Below the pieces are notes generated by a model. The model was not told where the DNA came from and ran no database searches. It saw only the letters and a list, made by a program, of their open reading frames with translations. Positions 16,150-24,346 of a stretch of 64,000 nt of DNA are shown here, one piece after another. Every line of letters starts with the position of its first letter. Position 1 is the stretch's first letter. The DNA comes from an uncultured Porphyromonadaceae bacterium (GTDB lineage Bacteria > Bacteroidota > Bacteroidia > Bacteroidales > UBA11471): assembly GCA_900542765.1 (NCBI GenBank), contig UQOX01000008.1, forward strand, positions 17,487 through 81,486. The letters run 5' to 3'. A program made the translations under genes and the position numbers.

Positions 16150-17727
16150 ATGAAAAGACTGATTACTCTGTCTGTGGCATGCCTGCTGGCAATGCCGTTT
16201 TATGCCCAAATCGAAGCTGAGGGTTACAGCGTGAAAGAGACTTACTCTTACACCGAAGGAGAGCCCAAACCCGAAACCCCTTCTTCGACACACTACAATC
16301 TCTTCGATGCTCAGGGCCATCTCTACATGGAGATTGCCTATTCGCCCGTCGTGAATACTTACGATGAAAATGGCCTCAAAATCAAATCACAGAGCTATAC
16401 AACCGATAATAATTCGGGTGCATTTATGACCAGTTCATATACTGAGTACACATATGACGAAAATAATCAATTGATTAAAACGTCTTCATACAATGCAGCA
16501 GGTGAAGTAACCGGTTATACGTTGTACGAAAACTACGTCAATGGCAAGTACCAGGATATGAAAACCGTAGGAAAAGACGGCGTTACCATCAACTATTGGC
16601 GTAATTACAAGTATGGCTATGAAAATGGGAAAGTAGCTTATTTGGTCGAATATTATTGCCCCAGTGCCGATGTAAAGAACTGCCTCGACAGTATTGCCTA
16701 TACCTACACCGGAGACGTTTGCACGGGAACCAGTACATACCAGTATGACAGCAATGCCGGCGGATATGTGGCCGATGCTGCCATGACCGAGACCTATACC
16801 TATACCGATGGAAAATTGACTACGATTAGTAGCAAGTCGACGTCGAGATATGGTGTGTACATTACCGAAGAAAACTATAAATATTCCTCGCTCGATGCCG
16901 CTTATGTTCCCCAAAACCTCTCGATAAAGGAGAAAGCCGATGTGAAGAACGTTCTCGAAATATCGTGGGCTGCTCCCCAAAATGCGGCAACCGGTTATCG
17001 GGTGATTATCGATGGCGTGATGCAAGAAGAAGTTTCGGGCACATCTTTTGTCTCGGATACCTTGGTAAACGGAATGCACATGATTGGTGTGGCTGCCGTG
17101 GCCGGTGGTGAGATAAAGAACATGACCGAATTGACGACGATAACCCTTAATGACGAGGGCGTGAAACCGGTTACCAACTTCACCGTGACCGAGGTGAAAC
17201 CTTCTGATGGTAGCAACTATCCCGTGCTTGTGTCGTGGACGGCTCCCGAAACCACCAGTGACATTACCGAATATCGTGTATATTATAGCGAATACAGTTA
17301 CGCCTCGATTGCTGCCGACCAAACTTCGGGAGAGGTTTTGATTCCGACTTGGGCTTGCGAGGTGAATGGTGAAGATGGTGTTGAAGGCGTAGACCTCACC
17401 ATGTGGGTGATAACCGTTTACAAGACCGGTATATCGGAGAAGTCAAACGAAATGATCGTGAACCCCTTCAACGGTACGTTCGAAGCCTCTGTCGCCCAAA
17501 TCGAAACCTCCGAGGCTGCTGTCGTTGCTTATCCCAACCCCGCAACCGATTGCATTTATCTTTCGGCTCCTGCTTCGGTGAAGATTTACAATGCAGCCGG
17601 TGTCCTGGTACTTGATGCACCCATGTGCCAGTCGGTAAACGTATCGTCGCTTGCTGCCGGTTATTACTTCCTCCAAGGCGTGGACGCCGAGGGTAATACC
17701 TTCGCCCAAACGGTGGTGATTAAATAG
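16150..17727 (+). CDS. secreted protein with fibronectin-like domain and type IX sorting tail
   Basis: The 525-residue product has a signal peptide (MKRLITLSVACLLAMPFYAQ), an N-terminal region (about 30-250) rich in Tyr, Thr and Asp with YTYDENNQL-like strands reminiscent of YD/RHS-like or MORN-like sequence repeats, one or two fibronectin type III-like domains (about 255-440, ISWAAPQNAATGYRVIIDG and VSWTAPETTSDITEYRVYY), and a C-terminal type A sorting domain (about 450-525, AYPNPATDCIYL ... GYYFLQG). It should leave the cell through the type IX system. No enzymatic motif is visible. It ends the SusCD-linked run before a terminator. Confidence 0.8.
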   Translation: MKRLITLSVACLLAMPFYAQIEAEGYSVKETYSYTEGEPKPETPSSTHYNLFDAQGHLYMEIAYSPVVNTYDENGLKIKSQSYTTDNNSGAFMTSSYTEYTYDENNQLIKTSSYNAAGEVTGYTLYENYVNGKYQDMKTVGKDGVTINYWRNYKYGYENGKVAYLVEYYCPSADVKNCLDSIAYTYTGDVCTGTSTYQYDSNAGGYVADAAMTETYTYTDGKLTTISSKSTSRYGVYITEENYKYSSLDAAYVPQNLSIKEKADVKNVLEISWAAPQNAATGYRVIIDGVMQEEVSGTSFVSDTLVNGMHMIGVAAVAGGEIKNMTELTTITLNDEGVKPVTNFTVTEVKPSDGSNYPVLVSWTAPETTSDITEYRVYYSEYSYASIAADQTSGEVLIPTWACEVNGEDGVEGVDLTMWVITVYKTGISEKSNEMIVNPFNGTFEASVAQIETSEAAVVAYPNPATDCIYLSAPASVKIYNAAGVLVLDAPMCQSVNVSSLAAGYYFLQGVDAEGNTFAQTVVIK

Positions 17728-17757
17728 TTTTGCACATCTGAACTTTAATTTTATTCC

Positions 17758-17791
17758 GGGGGAGGAGAAGAATTTCTCCTTCCCCTTTTTT
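17758..17791 (+). terminator. intrinsic terminator after type IX cargo gene
   Basis: The GC-rich arm GGGGAGGAGAA pairs with TTCTCCTTCCCC (mismatch in the middle) and is followed by TTTTTT. It lies just before the hydrolase start, so the hydrolase may depend on read-through or a weak internal promoter. Confidence 0.8.
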
Positions 17792-17796
17792 AGAAA

Positions 17797-19182
17797 ATGA
17801 AAATGAAAACGATTTCTCTTCTTTTCTTGTCGCTTTTTCTTGCCTTCCCATTGTCGGCCGATCGTTGGCAGGGGCAACACGGGAGCCGGCGATTCTATCT
17901 TGAAACCGATTATTCGTTGTCGGGAACCTTCTTCACGGCACCCGAGGTTTGGATACAACGCGCCGCCTGTGACTCTTTGTGTTTCTCCGGCGATACGCTT
18001 TATGTCGGTTTTAACAGGGGGCAGGTCCGCTTTCGGGGCGTTCCCTCTCCATCGCGTGAAAAACTGGAAGCGGTCATTGCGCTATATGGGAAAGAGTATG
18101 AGGTGACACTCGTGCCCGTCGATTCGTTGATGCCGCATTCCTGGCCGCAAAATCCGGTAGCGCCATATCCCTACATCGAAGAAGAAATCGTGGTTCCGGT
18201 AAATGACACAATCCTGTTGTCGGGAACATTGACCCGTCCCCGGAGCAGCAAACGGGTACCGGCGGTAATCCTACTCTCGGGTACCGGCAAGCAAGATCGT
18301 GACGCCTCGTTTACGGGGCATCGGCCTTTTGCTCTCATCGCCGATTATCTCACCCGTCGCGGAATTGCCGTTTTGCGTCTCGACGACAGGGGGGTGGGAC
18401 GTTCCACCGGTCGGTATGAAGAGGCAACCACGGCCGATTTTGCCTCCGATGCCTTACTCGCTCTCGAACGGTTGAAGCAACATCGTTGCATTCGTGCTTC
18501 GAAAATCGGCCTCATGGGGCACAGCGAAGGCGGAGCCGCGGCGATGATGGCGGCTGCCGATTCTCCCGATGTGGCCTTTGTCATTTCTTTGGCCGGCCTC
18601 ATGACCGACGGTCTGACCAGCCTTCGTTTGCAGAATGACGCCATCATCGATGCCTATCCCGGATATTCCGATGCGTGGCGGCAGGTCAATAAGGATTTCC
18701 TCCACCAACTCTTTGCCTGGGTATATGAGATACCGGTGGAACAGCCTTTGGCCGAACCGTTGCGGGAGCGTTTCATGCAATGGACTTCCTCGCAGAACGA
18801 TACCGTATTGCAGATGACCGGACTGAAAGGGCGCGAAGAGATGTATCTGGCTCGCTATCTGCGCACGGCCGATACGCCTTGGTATCGCCAGTTGATGCAC
18901 TACAACCCGGCCGATTACCTGCCCCGCGTGAAGGTGCCGGTATTGGCCCTGAACGGTGATTGTGACATCATGGTGCCCGCGGGACCCAATCTGCAATCGC
19001 TCGACTCCTTGCTGCATTTGGGGGGAAACCGTCATTACAGGACCGTGGCACTTCCCGGGCTCAATCACATGTTCCAACATTGTGTGACGTGCCGACAGGA
19101 AGAGATTCCCGACCTGCCCGATGTCTTTGCCGAGGAGGCGCTCGAAGAGATTTTCCGCTTTCTCCAACGTTACGTTTTGTGA
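17797..19182 (+). CDS. secreted alpha/beta hydrolase (serine esterase/peptidase-like)
   Basis: A 461-residue protein with a signal peptide (MKMKTISLLFLSLFLAFPLSA), an N-terminal beta-rich segment (about 25-115) and an alpha/beta hydrolase domain (about 125-461). The nucleophile is Ser243 in GHSEG; candidate acid Asp lies in LNGDCDIMVP and the His in LPGLNHMFQH. An oxyanion-type loop, LLSGTGKQDRD, precedes it. Family members include acyl esterases and dipeptidyl peptidase-like enzymes; the substrate is unknown. A start at 17803 is equally possible. The start lies six bases after the preceding terminator's T-tract. Confidence 0.88.
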   Translation: MKMKTISLLFLSLFLAFPLSADRWQGQHGSRRFYLETDYSLSGTFFTAPEVWIQRAACDSLCFSGDTLYVGFNRGQVRFRGVPSPSREKLEAVIALYGKEYEVTLVPVDSLMPHSWPQNPVAPYPYIEEEIVVPVNDTILLSGTLTRPRSSKRVPAVILLSGTGKQDRDASFTGHRPFALIADYLTRRGIAVLRLDDRGVGRSTGRYEEATTADFASDALLALERLKQHRCIRASKIGLMGHSEGGAAAMMAAADSPDVAFVISLAGLMTDGLTSLRLQNDAIIDAYPGYSDAWRQVNKDFLHQLFAWVYEIPVEQPLAEPLRERFMQWTSSQNDTVLQMTGLKGREEMYLARYLRTADTPWYRQLMHYNPADYLPRVKVPVLALNGDCDIMVPAGPNLQSLDSLLHLGGNRHYRTVALPGLNHMFQHCVTCRQEEIPDLPDVFAEEALEEIFRFLQRYVL

Positions 19183-19213
19183 CGGGTTATCTGTCGTTTG
19201 GACGGTTTTGAGG

Positions 19214-19258
19214 ACAAGGGCGGGGAAGATAAAAGTTATCTTCCCCGCCCTTGTCTTT
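19214..19258 (+). terminator. long hairpin terminator after hydrolase gene
   Basis: A perfect 19-bp stem (19214-19232 with 19236-19254, loop AAG) rich in G and C, followed by a short T-rich stretch. Confidence 0.75.
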
Positions 19259-19289
19259 CTTGGTACTTCTCGAAAAAATGCTATCTTTG
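19259..19289 (+). promoter_or_regulatory. promoter of the SLC13-type transporter gene
   Basis: CTTG at 19259-19262 (TTG core), a 19-base spacer, and TATCTTTG at 19282-19289. It places the transcript start near 19295 and so selects the ATG at 19311 over upstream in-frame starts. Confidence 0.7.
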
Positions 19290-19310
19290 CTATCCTTAAA
19301 CGCTGAAAAT

Positions 19311-21146
19311 ATGATAGCAACGATTGTTATACTGGTCTTGTCGGCCATCTTTTTCATGATTGGGAAAATTCGTTCCGACCTCATCGCACTCTGTTCTCTC
19401 GTGTTGCTGGTGTTGTGCGGAATCCTCACGCCGGCCGAGGCATTGAGTGGATTTTCAAACAGTGTCGTCATCATGATGATTGGCCTTTTTGTCGTGGGAG
19501 GAGCCATCTTTCAGACGGGTCTGGCCAAGATGGTCAGTGGCCGCATCATGCGCACGGCGGGGCAGAACCAGTTTCTCCTTTTTATCCTTGTCATGGTGGT
19601 CACCTCGTTTGTAGGGGCTTTTGTGAGCAATACCGGGACGGTGGCGCTTATGTTACCTATTGTGGTGAGCCTGGCCAACAGCGCCAACATGTCGCCTTCG
19701 CGATTGCTCATGCCGCTTGCTTTTGCCAGCAGCATGGGCGGTATGCTTACCCTTATCGGTACGCCGCCCAACCTTGTGATTCAAGAAACGCTTGTCGATG
19801 CCGGATTGGAGCCTCTCTCGTTTTTCTCCTTTACTCCGGTGGGCCTTGTATGCATCGCCGTTGGAATCATCGTCTTGATACCCCTGTCGAAATGGTTCCT
19901 CTCCAACAAGGTGCGACACACCGAAGACGAGAAGAAATCGCACCCTTCGACCGAAGACCTTTTGCGGGAGTACCGTCTCGAACAGAGGCTGTTCAGAGTG
20001 CAGGTCCCCGCCGATGCCCCTTGTTGCGGAAAAATGTTGCAGACACTCGATGTCCCGAACCGTTATGGAGTGAGTGTCATGGAGATACGGCGCAAGATAA
20101 CATCGAACCGCTCCCTGTTCAGTAACATCTACGATCACATAACCGCCGGGCCGCATACCGTGATACAGGGGGGCGATATACTCTACTTGTCGGGTGATGC
20201 CGACCGGGTAACCCAGATGGCCGAGGAAAATGCCCTTTGTCAGCTCGATGCCTTGAATAGTTCTTCCGAGTCGGACAAAATAGGAATTGCCGAGGTGCTT
20301 TTGTTGCACAACTCCTCTTTACACAATGTCACCGTGCGTGATTGCGGTTTCCGGGAGAAATTCAATATCAATATCCTGGGCATACAGCGCAATGATACCT
20401 ATTACCTGCACGATTTGCGCGACTTCTCGATGCGTCGTGGTGATGCATTGCTCGTGCAGGGTGAGTGGAAAGACATTGCCCGCATGAGGCGGGAGCAGAA
20501 CGATTGGGTGGTGCTGGGACAGCCTGTCGAGCAGGTCTCGAAAGTGACCATCGACCACAAGGCTCCCGTGGCGGCACTTATTATGGTGCTCATGATTCTG
20601 GCGATGATTTTCGAATGGGTGCCATCGGTGATTGCTGTCATCATTGCTGCGGTGCTTATGGTCTTTACCGGCTGCCTGCGCAATGCCGATGATGCCTATC
20701 GCACCATCAACTGGGAGAGCATAGTGCTCATTGCGGCCATGATGCCCATGTCGGTGGCTCTCGAAAAGACCGGGGCTTCGGCGGCTATCTCCACGGCTCT
20801 CGTTTCAGGTTTGGGCGATTACGGGCCGTTGGCTTTGTTGGCAGGTATCTATTTCACCACGTCGTTGATGACGATGTTTATCAGCAACACGGCTACGGCT
20901 GTGCTGATGGCTCCCATCGCCATGCAATCGGCGCTAAGTCTCGGGGTGAGCCCTTATCCCTATCTGTTTGCCGTTACCGTGGCCGCGAGCATGTGTTTTG
21001 CTTCGCCTTTCTCCACGCCGCCCAATGCCTTGGTGATGTCGGCCGGTAAATACACATTTATGGATTATGTCAAGGTGGGATTACCCCTGCAACTGATTCT
21101 CGGTATCGTTATGATATTTGTCTTGCCTTTGCTTTTCCCCTTTTAG
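19311..21146 (+). CDS. SLC13/DASS-family anion transporter with internal RCK/TrkA-C domains
   Basis: Inner-membrane sodium-coupled carrier of di- or tricarboxylates, sulfate or a similar anion. The 611-residue protein has about five N-terminal transmembrane helices, a cytoplasmic insert (about 190-385) with two TrkA-C-like domains (segments FRVQVPADAPCCGKML and EVLLLHNSSLHNVTVRD), and about six C-terminal helices. SNT-type motifs (VSNTGTVALMLP and ISNTATAVLMAP) and two TPPN motifs mark the two inverted-repeat binding loops of the family. The start at 19311 is fixed by the upstream promoter. The substrate cannot be deduced. Confidence 0.9.
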   Translation: MIATIVILVLSAIFFMIGKIRSDLIALCSLVLLVLCGILTPAEALSGFSNSVVIMMIGLFVVGGAIFQTGLAKMVSGRIMRTAGQNQFLLFILVMVVTSFVGAFVSNTGTVALMLPIVVSLANSANMSPSRLLMPLAFASSMGGMLTLIGTPPNLVIQETLVDAGLEPLSFFSFTPVGLVCIAVGIIVLIPLSKWFLSNKVRHTEDEKKSHPSTEDLLREYRLEQRLFRVQVPADAPCCGKMLQTLDVPNRYGVSVMEIRRKITSNRSLFSNIYDHITAGPHTVIQGGDILYLSGDADRVTQMAEENALCQLDALNSSSESDKIGIAEVLLLHNSSLHNVTVRDCGFREKFNINILGIQRNDTYYLHDLRDFSMRRGDALLVQGEWKDIARMRREQNDWVVLGQPVEQVSKVTIDHKAPVAALIMVLMILAMIFEWVPSVIAVIIAAVLMVFTGCLRNADDAYRTINWESIVLIAAMMPMSVALEKTGASAAISTALVSGLGDYGPLALLAGIYFTTSLMTMFISNTATAVLMAPIAMQSALSLGVSPYPYLFAVTVAASMCFASPFSTPPNALVMSAGKYTFMDYVKVGLPLQLILGIVMIFVLPLLFPF

Positions 21147-21167
21147 TGTTTTAGATAATAGATAACC

Positions 21168-21200
21168 AATAAGGCCACGCATGTCTTGCGTGGCCTTATT
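21168..21200. terminator. bidirectional hairpin between convergent genes
   Basis: AATAAGGCCACGCA at 21168-21181 pairs perfectly with TGCGTGGCCTTATT at 21187-21200. It separates the transporter from the phospholipid operon. The T-tract is weak on both sides. Confidence 0.7.
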
Positions 21201-21227
21201 GTGTGTGTAAAACAGGGTAGGAGCTGT

Positions 21228-21482
21228 TTATTTGTCTTTGATTTCTTCGAAGTCGACATATTCGCCGACCGACTGGTCGAAGACTTTTTTCTTGCGCCGC
21301 TTTTGGGGCTCGGCTTCTTCGGTGTATGAGTGAGCCTGTGAGCCATTCTCTTCCTGTCGATGGGTGCTGAACGACCGGTATCGGGCCCGTCCGCCGAATG
21401 CGCTTATGATGCGGAATACAAATCCGAGTACCACGAGCAACAGGATAAACCCGATAAAGATTATAAATTGGAATATGAACAT
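21228..21482 (-). CDS. small membrane protein, DUF4834-like
   Basis: An 84-residue protein with one N-terminal transmembrane helix (about 2-24, IIFIGFILLLVVLGFVF) and a charged cytoplasmic tail rich in Arg, Lys and Glu. I used the ATG at 21482; the longer frame to 21539 adds an unlikely 19 residues. It follows pssA by about 100 bases on the same strand, the place where DUF4834 proteins are found in related genomes, as I recall. The function is unknown. Confidence 0.75.
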   Translation of the reverse strand: MFIFQFIIFIGFILLLVVLGFVFRIISAFGGRARYRSFSTHRQEENGSQAHSYTEEAEPQKRRKKKVFDQSVGEYVDFEEIKDK

Positions 21483-21585
21483 TTCTTGGTTCTTAAATTT
21501 TTTTGATATGAGAAGGAGGCCGTAAAGATACGACAACATTCACATCGGTAGATATATATTATCTAAAACGATGATAAAAAACCTT

Positions 21586-22272
21586 TTATTTTTTCCCCAG
21601 CAAGGCTGCCAGCGAAAGGAGTATGTAGGCGATGATGGCTCCGGCCAGACCGGTGGGGCCGAGCCAAATGATGAGTCCCAGTGCCGTGATGACCAGGATA
21701 TAACGCAATTTATTGTCGCTCCATGACAAGTTCGACGCTTTCAGCGAGAACATGGGGAGATTCGATACCATGAGGAACGAGAAGAGAAGTATCAGCCCCA
21801 AAATGATGCCCGGGTGCCAGTTGCGCGTATCGGCAAAACAGATGCCTATCCAAAAGAGCGCATTGGCCGGAATGGGGAGCCCGATAAACGAGGTGCTCTG
21901 CCGGTCGTCGATATTGAATTTGGCCAGACGCAATCCGCCGGCAACCGGTATCAGCAATGCGATGTAGGCCAGGTTCGAGAGGCTTCCGTAGGGGAGGAGC
22001 AGGTAGTCGCTCAGCAACGTGTAAATCATGAGACCCGGTGCCAATCCGAAACTTACGAGGTCGGAGAGGGAGTCGAGTTCTTTGCCCATGGGAGAGTAGG
22101 CGTGGAGCAGGCGAGCCGACAACCCGTCGAGAAAATCGCATACGGCAGCAATGATGATGCAGGCGGAGGCTGTCTCAAAAGCGCTTTTCAAGGCAAAGAT
22201 ACAAGCCAAGCAGCCGGCCAAGAGATTGCAGCAGGTAATGACATTGGGTATGTATGACGAAAGCCGTTTCAT
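21586..22272 (-). CDS. pssA: CDP-diacylglycerol-serine O-phosphatidyltransferase PssA
   Basis: Makes phosphatidylserine from CDP-diacylglycerol and serine at the inner membrane. The 228-residue polytopic protein carries the CDP-alcohol phosphotransferase signature, D-G-x2-A-R-x8-G-x3-D-x3-D, seen as DGLSARLLHAYSPMGKELD plus SLSD at about 48-70, and about six to eight transmembrane helices. It lies 40 bases after psd on the same strand, so the operon performs both steps to phosphatidylethanolamine. Confidence 0.95.
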   Translation of the reverse strand: MKRLSSYIPNVITCCNLLAGCLACIFALKSAFETASACIIIAAVCDFLDGLSARLLHAYSPMGKELDSLSDLVSFGLAPGLMIYTLLSDYLLLPYGSLSNLAYIALLIPVAGGLRLAKFNIDDRQSTSFIGLPIPANALFWIGICFADTRNWHPGIILGLILLFSFLMVSNLPMFSLKASNLSWSDNKLRYILVITALGLIIWLGPTGLAGAIIAYILLSLAALLGKK

Positions 22273-22312
22273 GGTGTTTATGCGTTGAAGGTTGTTGTTA
22301 TGGCAAGGAACA

Positions 22313-22981
22313 TCACGAGTGCAGGCGAGCCACTTGTGTGATGTTGCCCACGGTTTTGTCGTTGAGTTTCACCAGTATTTCGGCATCGAGCGGGAGATAA
22401 AGGTCTACTCTCGAACCGAATTTGATAAACCCGATGTGCTCGTCGATTTGGCACGTCTCACCCGGTTCGGCATAGGTGACGATGCGTCGGGCCAGGGCAC
22501 CGGCGATTTGACGCATGAGAATTTCTTGTCCGTTCTCGGCTTTGATGACGATGGTCGAACGTTCGTTTTCGGTACTCGACTTGGGCAACCACGCGGCCAT
22601 GTAGCGGCCGTTTTGGTGGCTTACATGCATGACGGTGCCGTTCACGGGAGTCCAGTTGGCATGCACGTTGACCAAATTCATGAATATCGAGACTTGCATG
22701 CGTTTCTCGTGGAAATATTCATTTTCCATCACCTCTTCGGTCACAACGACGGTCCCATCGGCCGGAGCCACCACCGTGTTGCGGGTTTCTCCGGGAAAGT
22801 GTCGCCGGGGCGAACGGAAGAAATTGAGAACCAGCGTAAAAAAGACTATCGATGCGATGAGGATAATCAGGTTGAGAAGGTGTATAGGACAAAAATAATA
22901 GAGTAACCCATTTACGATGAGTAGAATGAGGAATAGAACGATGAGAATGTTTCTTCCTTCTCTATGTATTTTGACTTTCAT
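22313..22981 (-). CDS. psd: phosphatidylserine decarboxylase (short, GS-type)
   Basis: Decarboxylates phosphatidylserine to phosphatidylethanolamine. The 222-residue protein has two N-terminal transmembrane helices (about 10-50) and a catalytic domain with APADGTVV near 73 and the self-cleavage site IKFGSRVD near 190, in which Ser becomes the pyruvoyl group. It is the short archaeal/Bacteroidota type rather than the LGST type. The start at 22981 agrees with a strong promoter at 23022-23053; the longer open frame to 23254 would cross that promoter. Confidence 0.95.
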   Translation of the reverse strand: MKVKIHREGRNILIVLFLILLIVNGLLYYFCPIHLLNLIILIASIVFFTLVLNFFRSPRRHFPGETRNTVVAPADGTVVVTEEVMENEYFHEKRMQVSIFMNLVNVHANWTPVNGTVMHVSHQNGRYMAAWLPKSSTENERSTIVIKAENGQEILMRQIAGALARRIVTYAEPGETCQIDEHIGFIKFGSRVDLYLPLDAEILVKLNDKTVGNITQVARLHS

Positions 22982-23021
22982 GTTTCCTGTGAATATGTAC
23001 TGATGGCCTATATATTTTTTA

Positions 23022-23053
23022 CAAAGGTAGCGAGATTTTATGTAATGGCAAAA
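23022..23053 (-). promoter_or_regulatory. promoter of the psd-pssA operon
   Basis: On the minus strand TTTTG (23049-23053), a 19-base spacer and TACCTTTG (23022-23029) give a full Bacteroidota promoter about 40 bases before psd. Confidence 0.8.
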
Positions 23054-23176
23054 CAACTTTTTTAAAATCTTGTGTTTTCCTGTACCAATCTTCCGATGTG
23101 TCACTTCATGGCCTTGATTTAGGCCGCGCATTGTGATATTATCGCCTTTTGGAGCGGGGATTCCCCTTAATTTGTG

Positions 23177-23184
23177 TATCTTTG
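23177..23184 (+). promoter_or_regulatory. -7 box TATCTTTG upstream of the pseudouridine synthase gene
   Basis: This matches TAnnTTTG and lies 73 bases before the start. The nearest TTTG upstream (23148-23151) is 25 bases away, longer than usual. Confidence 0.5.
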
Positions 23185-23257
23185 CGGGGCATGTCGGAAG
23201 CCGTGGCGCGTCACGACCTGCCGAACGAAAAATTTTGCATGACAGGAGAACCATTTT

Positions 23258-24163
23258 ATGGAGAAGAAAAAATCACGCGGGCGTCGCGGTCCCGACAAGA
23301 TAGAGGTGTTCAAGGTCGAGAAGAATATGCCCCTTCTCGAATATCTGTTGGAAATATTTTCCGACCGCAGCAAAACGACGGTCAAATCCTATTTGGCGCA
23401 TCGCCAGATAGCCGTGAACCATACCCCGACGACCCGGTTCGATGCCCCGCTGCATGTCGGCGATGAGCTTACCATCAATTACACAAGGGGTTACAAGGAG
23501 TTCCGTCACCCCCGTTTGCGCATTGTCTATGAAGACGAATTCCTCATCGTCGTAGACAAGGGCTATGGGCTCCTGTCGGTCTCGACCGACAGGGTCAAGG
23601 CCAACACCGCCTATCACATACTCAGCGACTATGTGCGTCAGGACAATCCCGCCAACCGCATCTTTGTTTTGCATCGTCTTGACCGGGACACCTCGGGATT
23701 GATGATGTTTGCCAAGAGTCAGGGCATACAAGAGAAAATGCAACGTTCGTGGAACGATATGGTGCTCGACCGCCGCTATGTCGCCGTCGTCGAGGGCGAG
23801 CTTACACCCGTCAAAGGGGAGGTGGCCTCCTATCTCAAAGAGAATGCCGCATTCCAGGTCTATTCGTCCGACGACAAGGAAAACGGCCAGTATGCCTTGA
23901 CCCGTTATGAAGTCTTGGCCACCAACGGCCGCTATTCGCTCGTCGAATTGCAGTTGGCCACCGGCCGCAAAAACCAGATTCGTGTGCACATGTCCGACTT
24001 GGGTCACAGCATTGCCGGCGACCGCAAATATGGCGCCAAGAGCAATCCGCTCGGGCGTCTCTCCCTCCATGCCAGTCGCCTGCGTTTCGTGCACCCCATC
24101 ACCCGTCGCGACATGCTCTTCGAAACGCCGATTCCCGCCTCATTCCAACGGGTTGTGCGGTAA
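23258..24163 (+). CDS. RluA-family rRNA/tRNA pseudouridine synthase with S4 domain
   Basis: Isomerises uridine to pseudouridine in structured RNA. The 301-residue protein has a basic N-terminus, an S4 RNA-binding domain (about 20-75) and a catalytic domain with the family motif HRLDRDTSGLMMFAKS (about 138-153), whose Asp after RL is the nucleophile. The C-terminal LATGRKNQIRVHMSDLGH segment is also typical. The target site (RluD-like in 23S rRNA is one option) cannot be fixed from the sequence. Confidence 0.93.
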   Translation: MEKKKSRGRRGPDKIEVFKVEKNMPLLEYLLEIFSDRSKTTVKSYLAHRQIAVNHTPTTRFDAPLHVGDELTINYTRGYKEFRHPRLRIVYEDEFLIVVDKGYGLLSVSTDRVKANTAYHILSDYVRQDNPANRIFVLHRLDRDTSGLMMFAKSQGIQEKMQRSWNDMVLDRRYVAVVEGELTPVKGEVASYLKENAAFQVYSSDDKENGQYALTRYEVLATNGRYSLVELQLATGRKNQIRVHMSDLGHSIAGDRKYGAKSNPLGRLSLHASRLRFVHPITRRDMLFETPIPASFQRVVR

Positions 24164-24202
24164 AAAGCCGGTAAAAAAACACAGAGAAACAAATAATCTT
24201 AT

Positions 24203-24346
24203 TATCTTTGCAAGCCTGAATGAATGACGGGAAACACCGCGTTGGCGGAGAGGACGAAACCTGTTTTGCAGCCTCTTCGGGAATCATAGAGACCCGGCCT
24301 CTTTCCTTGGTCGCATTTGCGCTGATAATGAAATAAATCATACGTT
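24203..24346 (+). promoter_or_regulatory. promoter and long leader of pheT
   Basis: TATCTTTG at 24203-24210 matches the -7 consensus, leaving a leader of about 130 nt before the pheT ATG. The leader contains short complementary blocks (for example AGAGG near 24252 with CCTCT near 24275) and no open reading frame of note. It may control expression, but no known riboswitch or T-box features were recognised. Confidence 0.4.
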
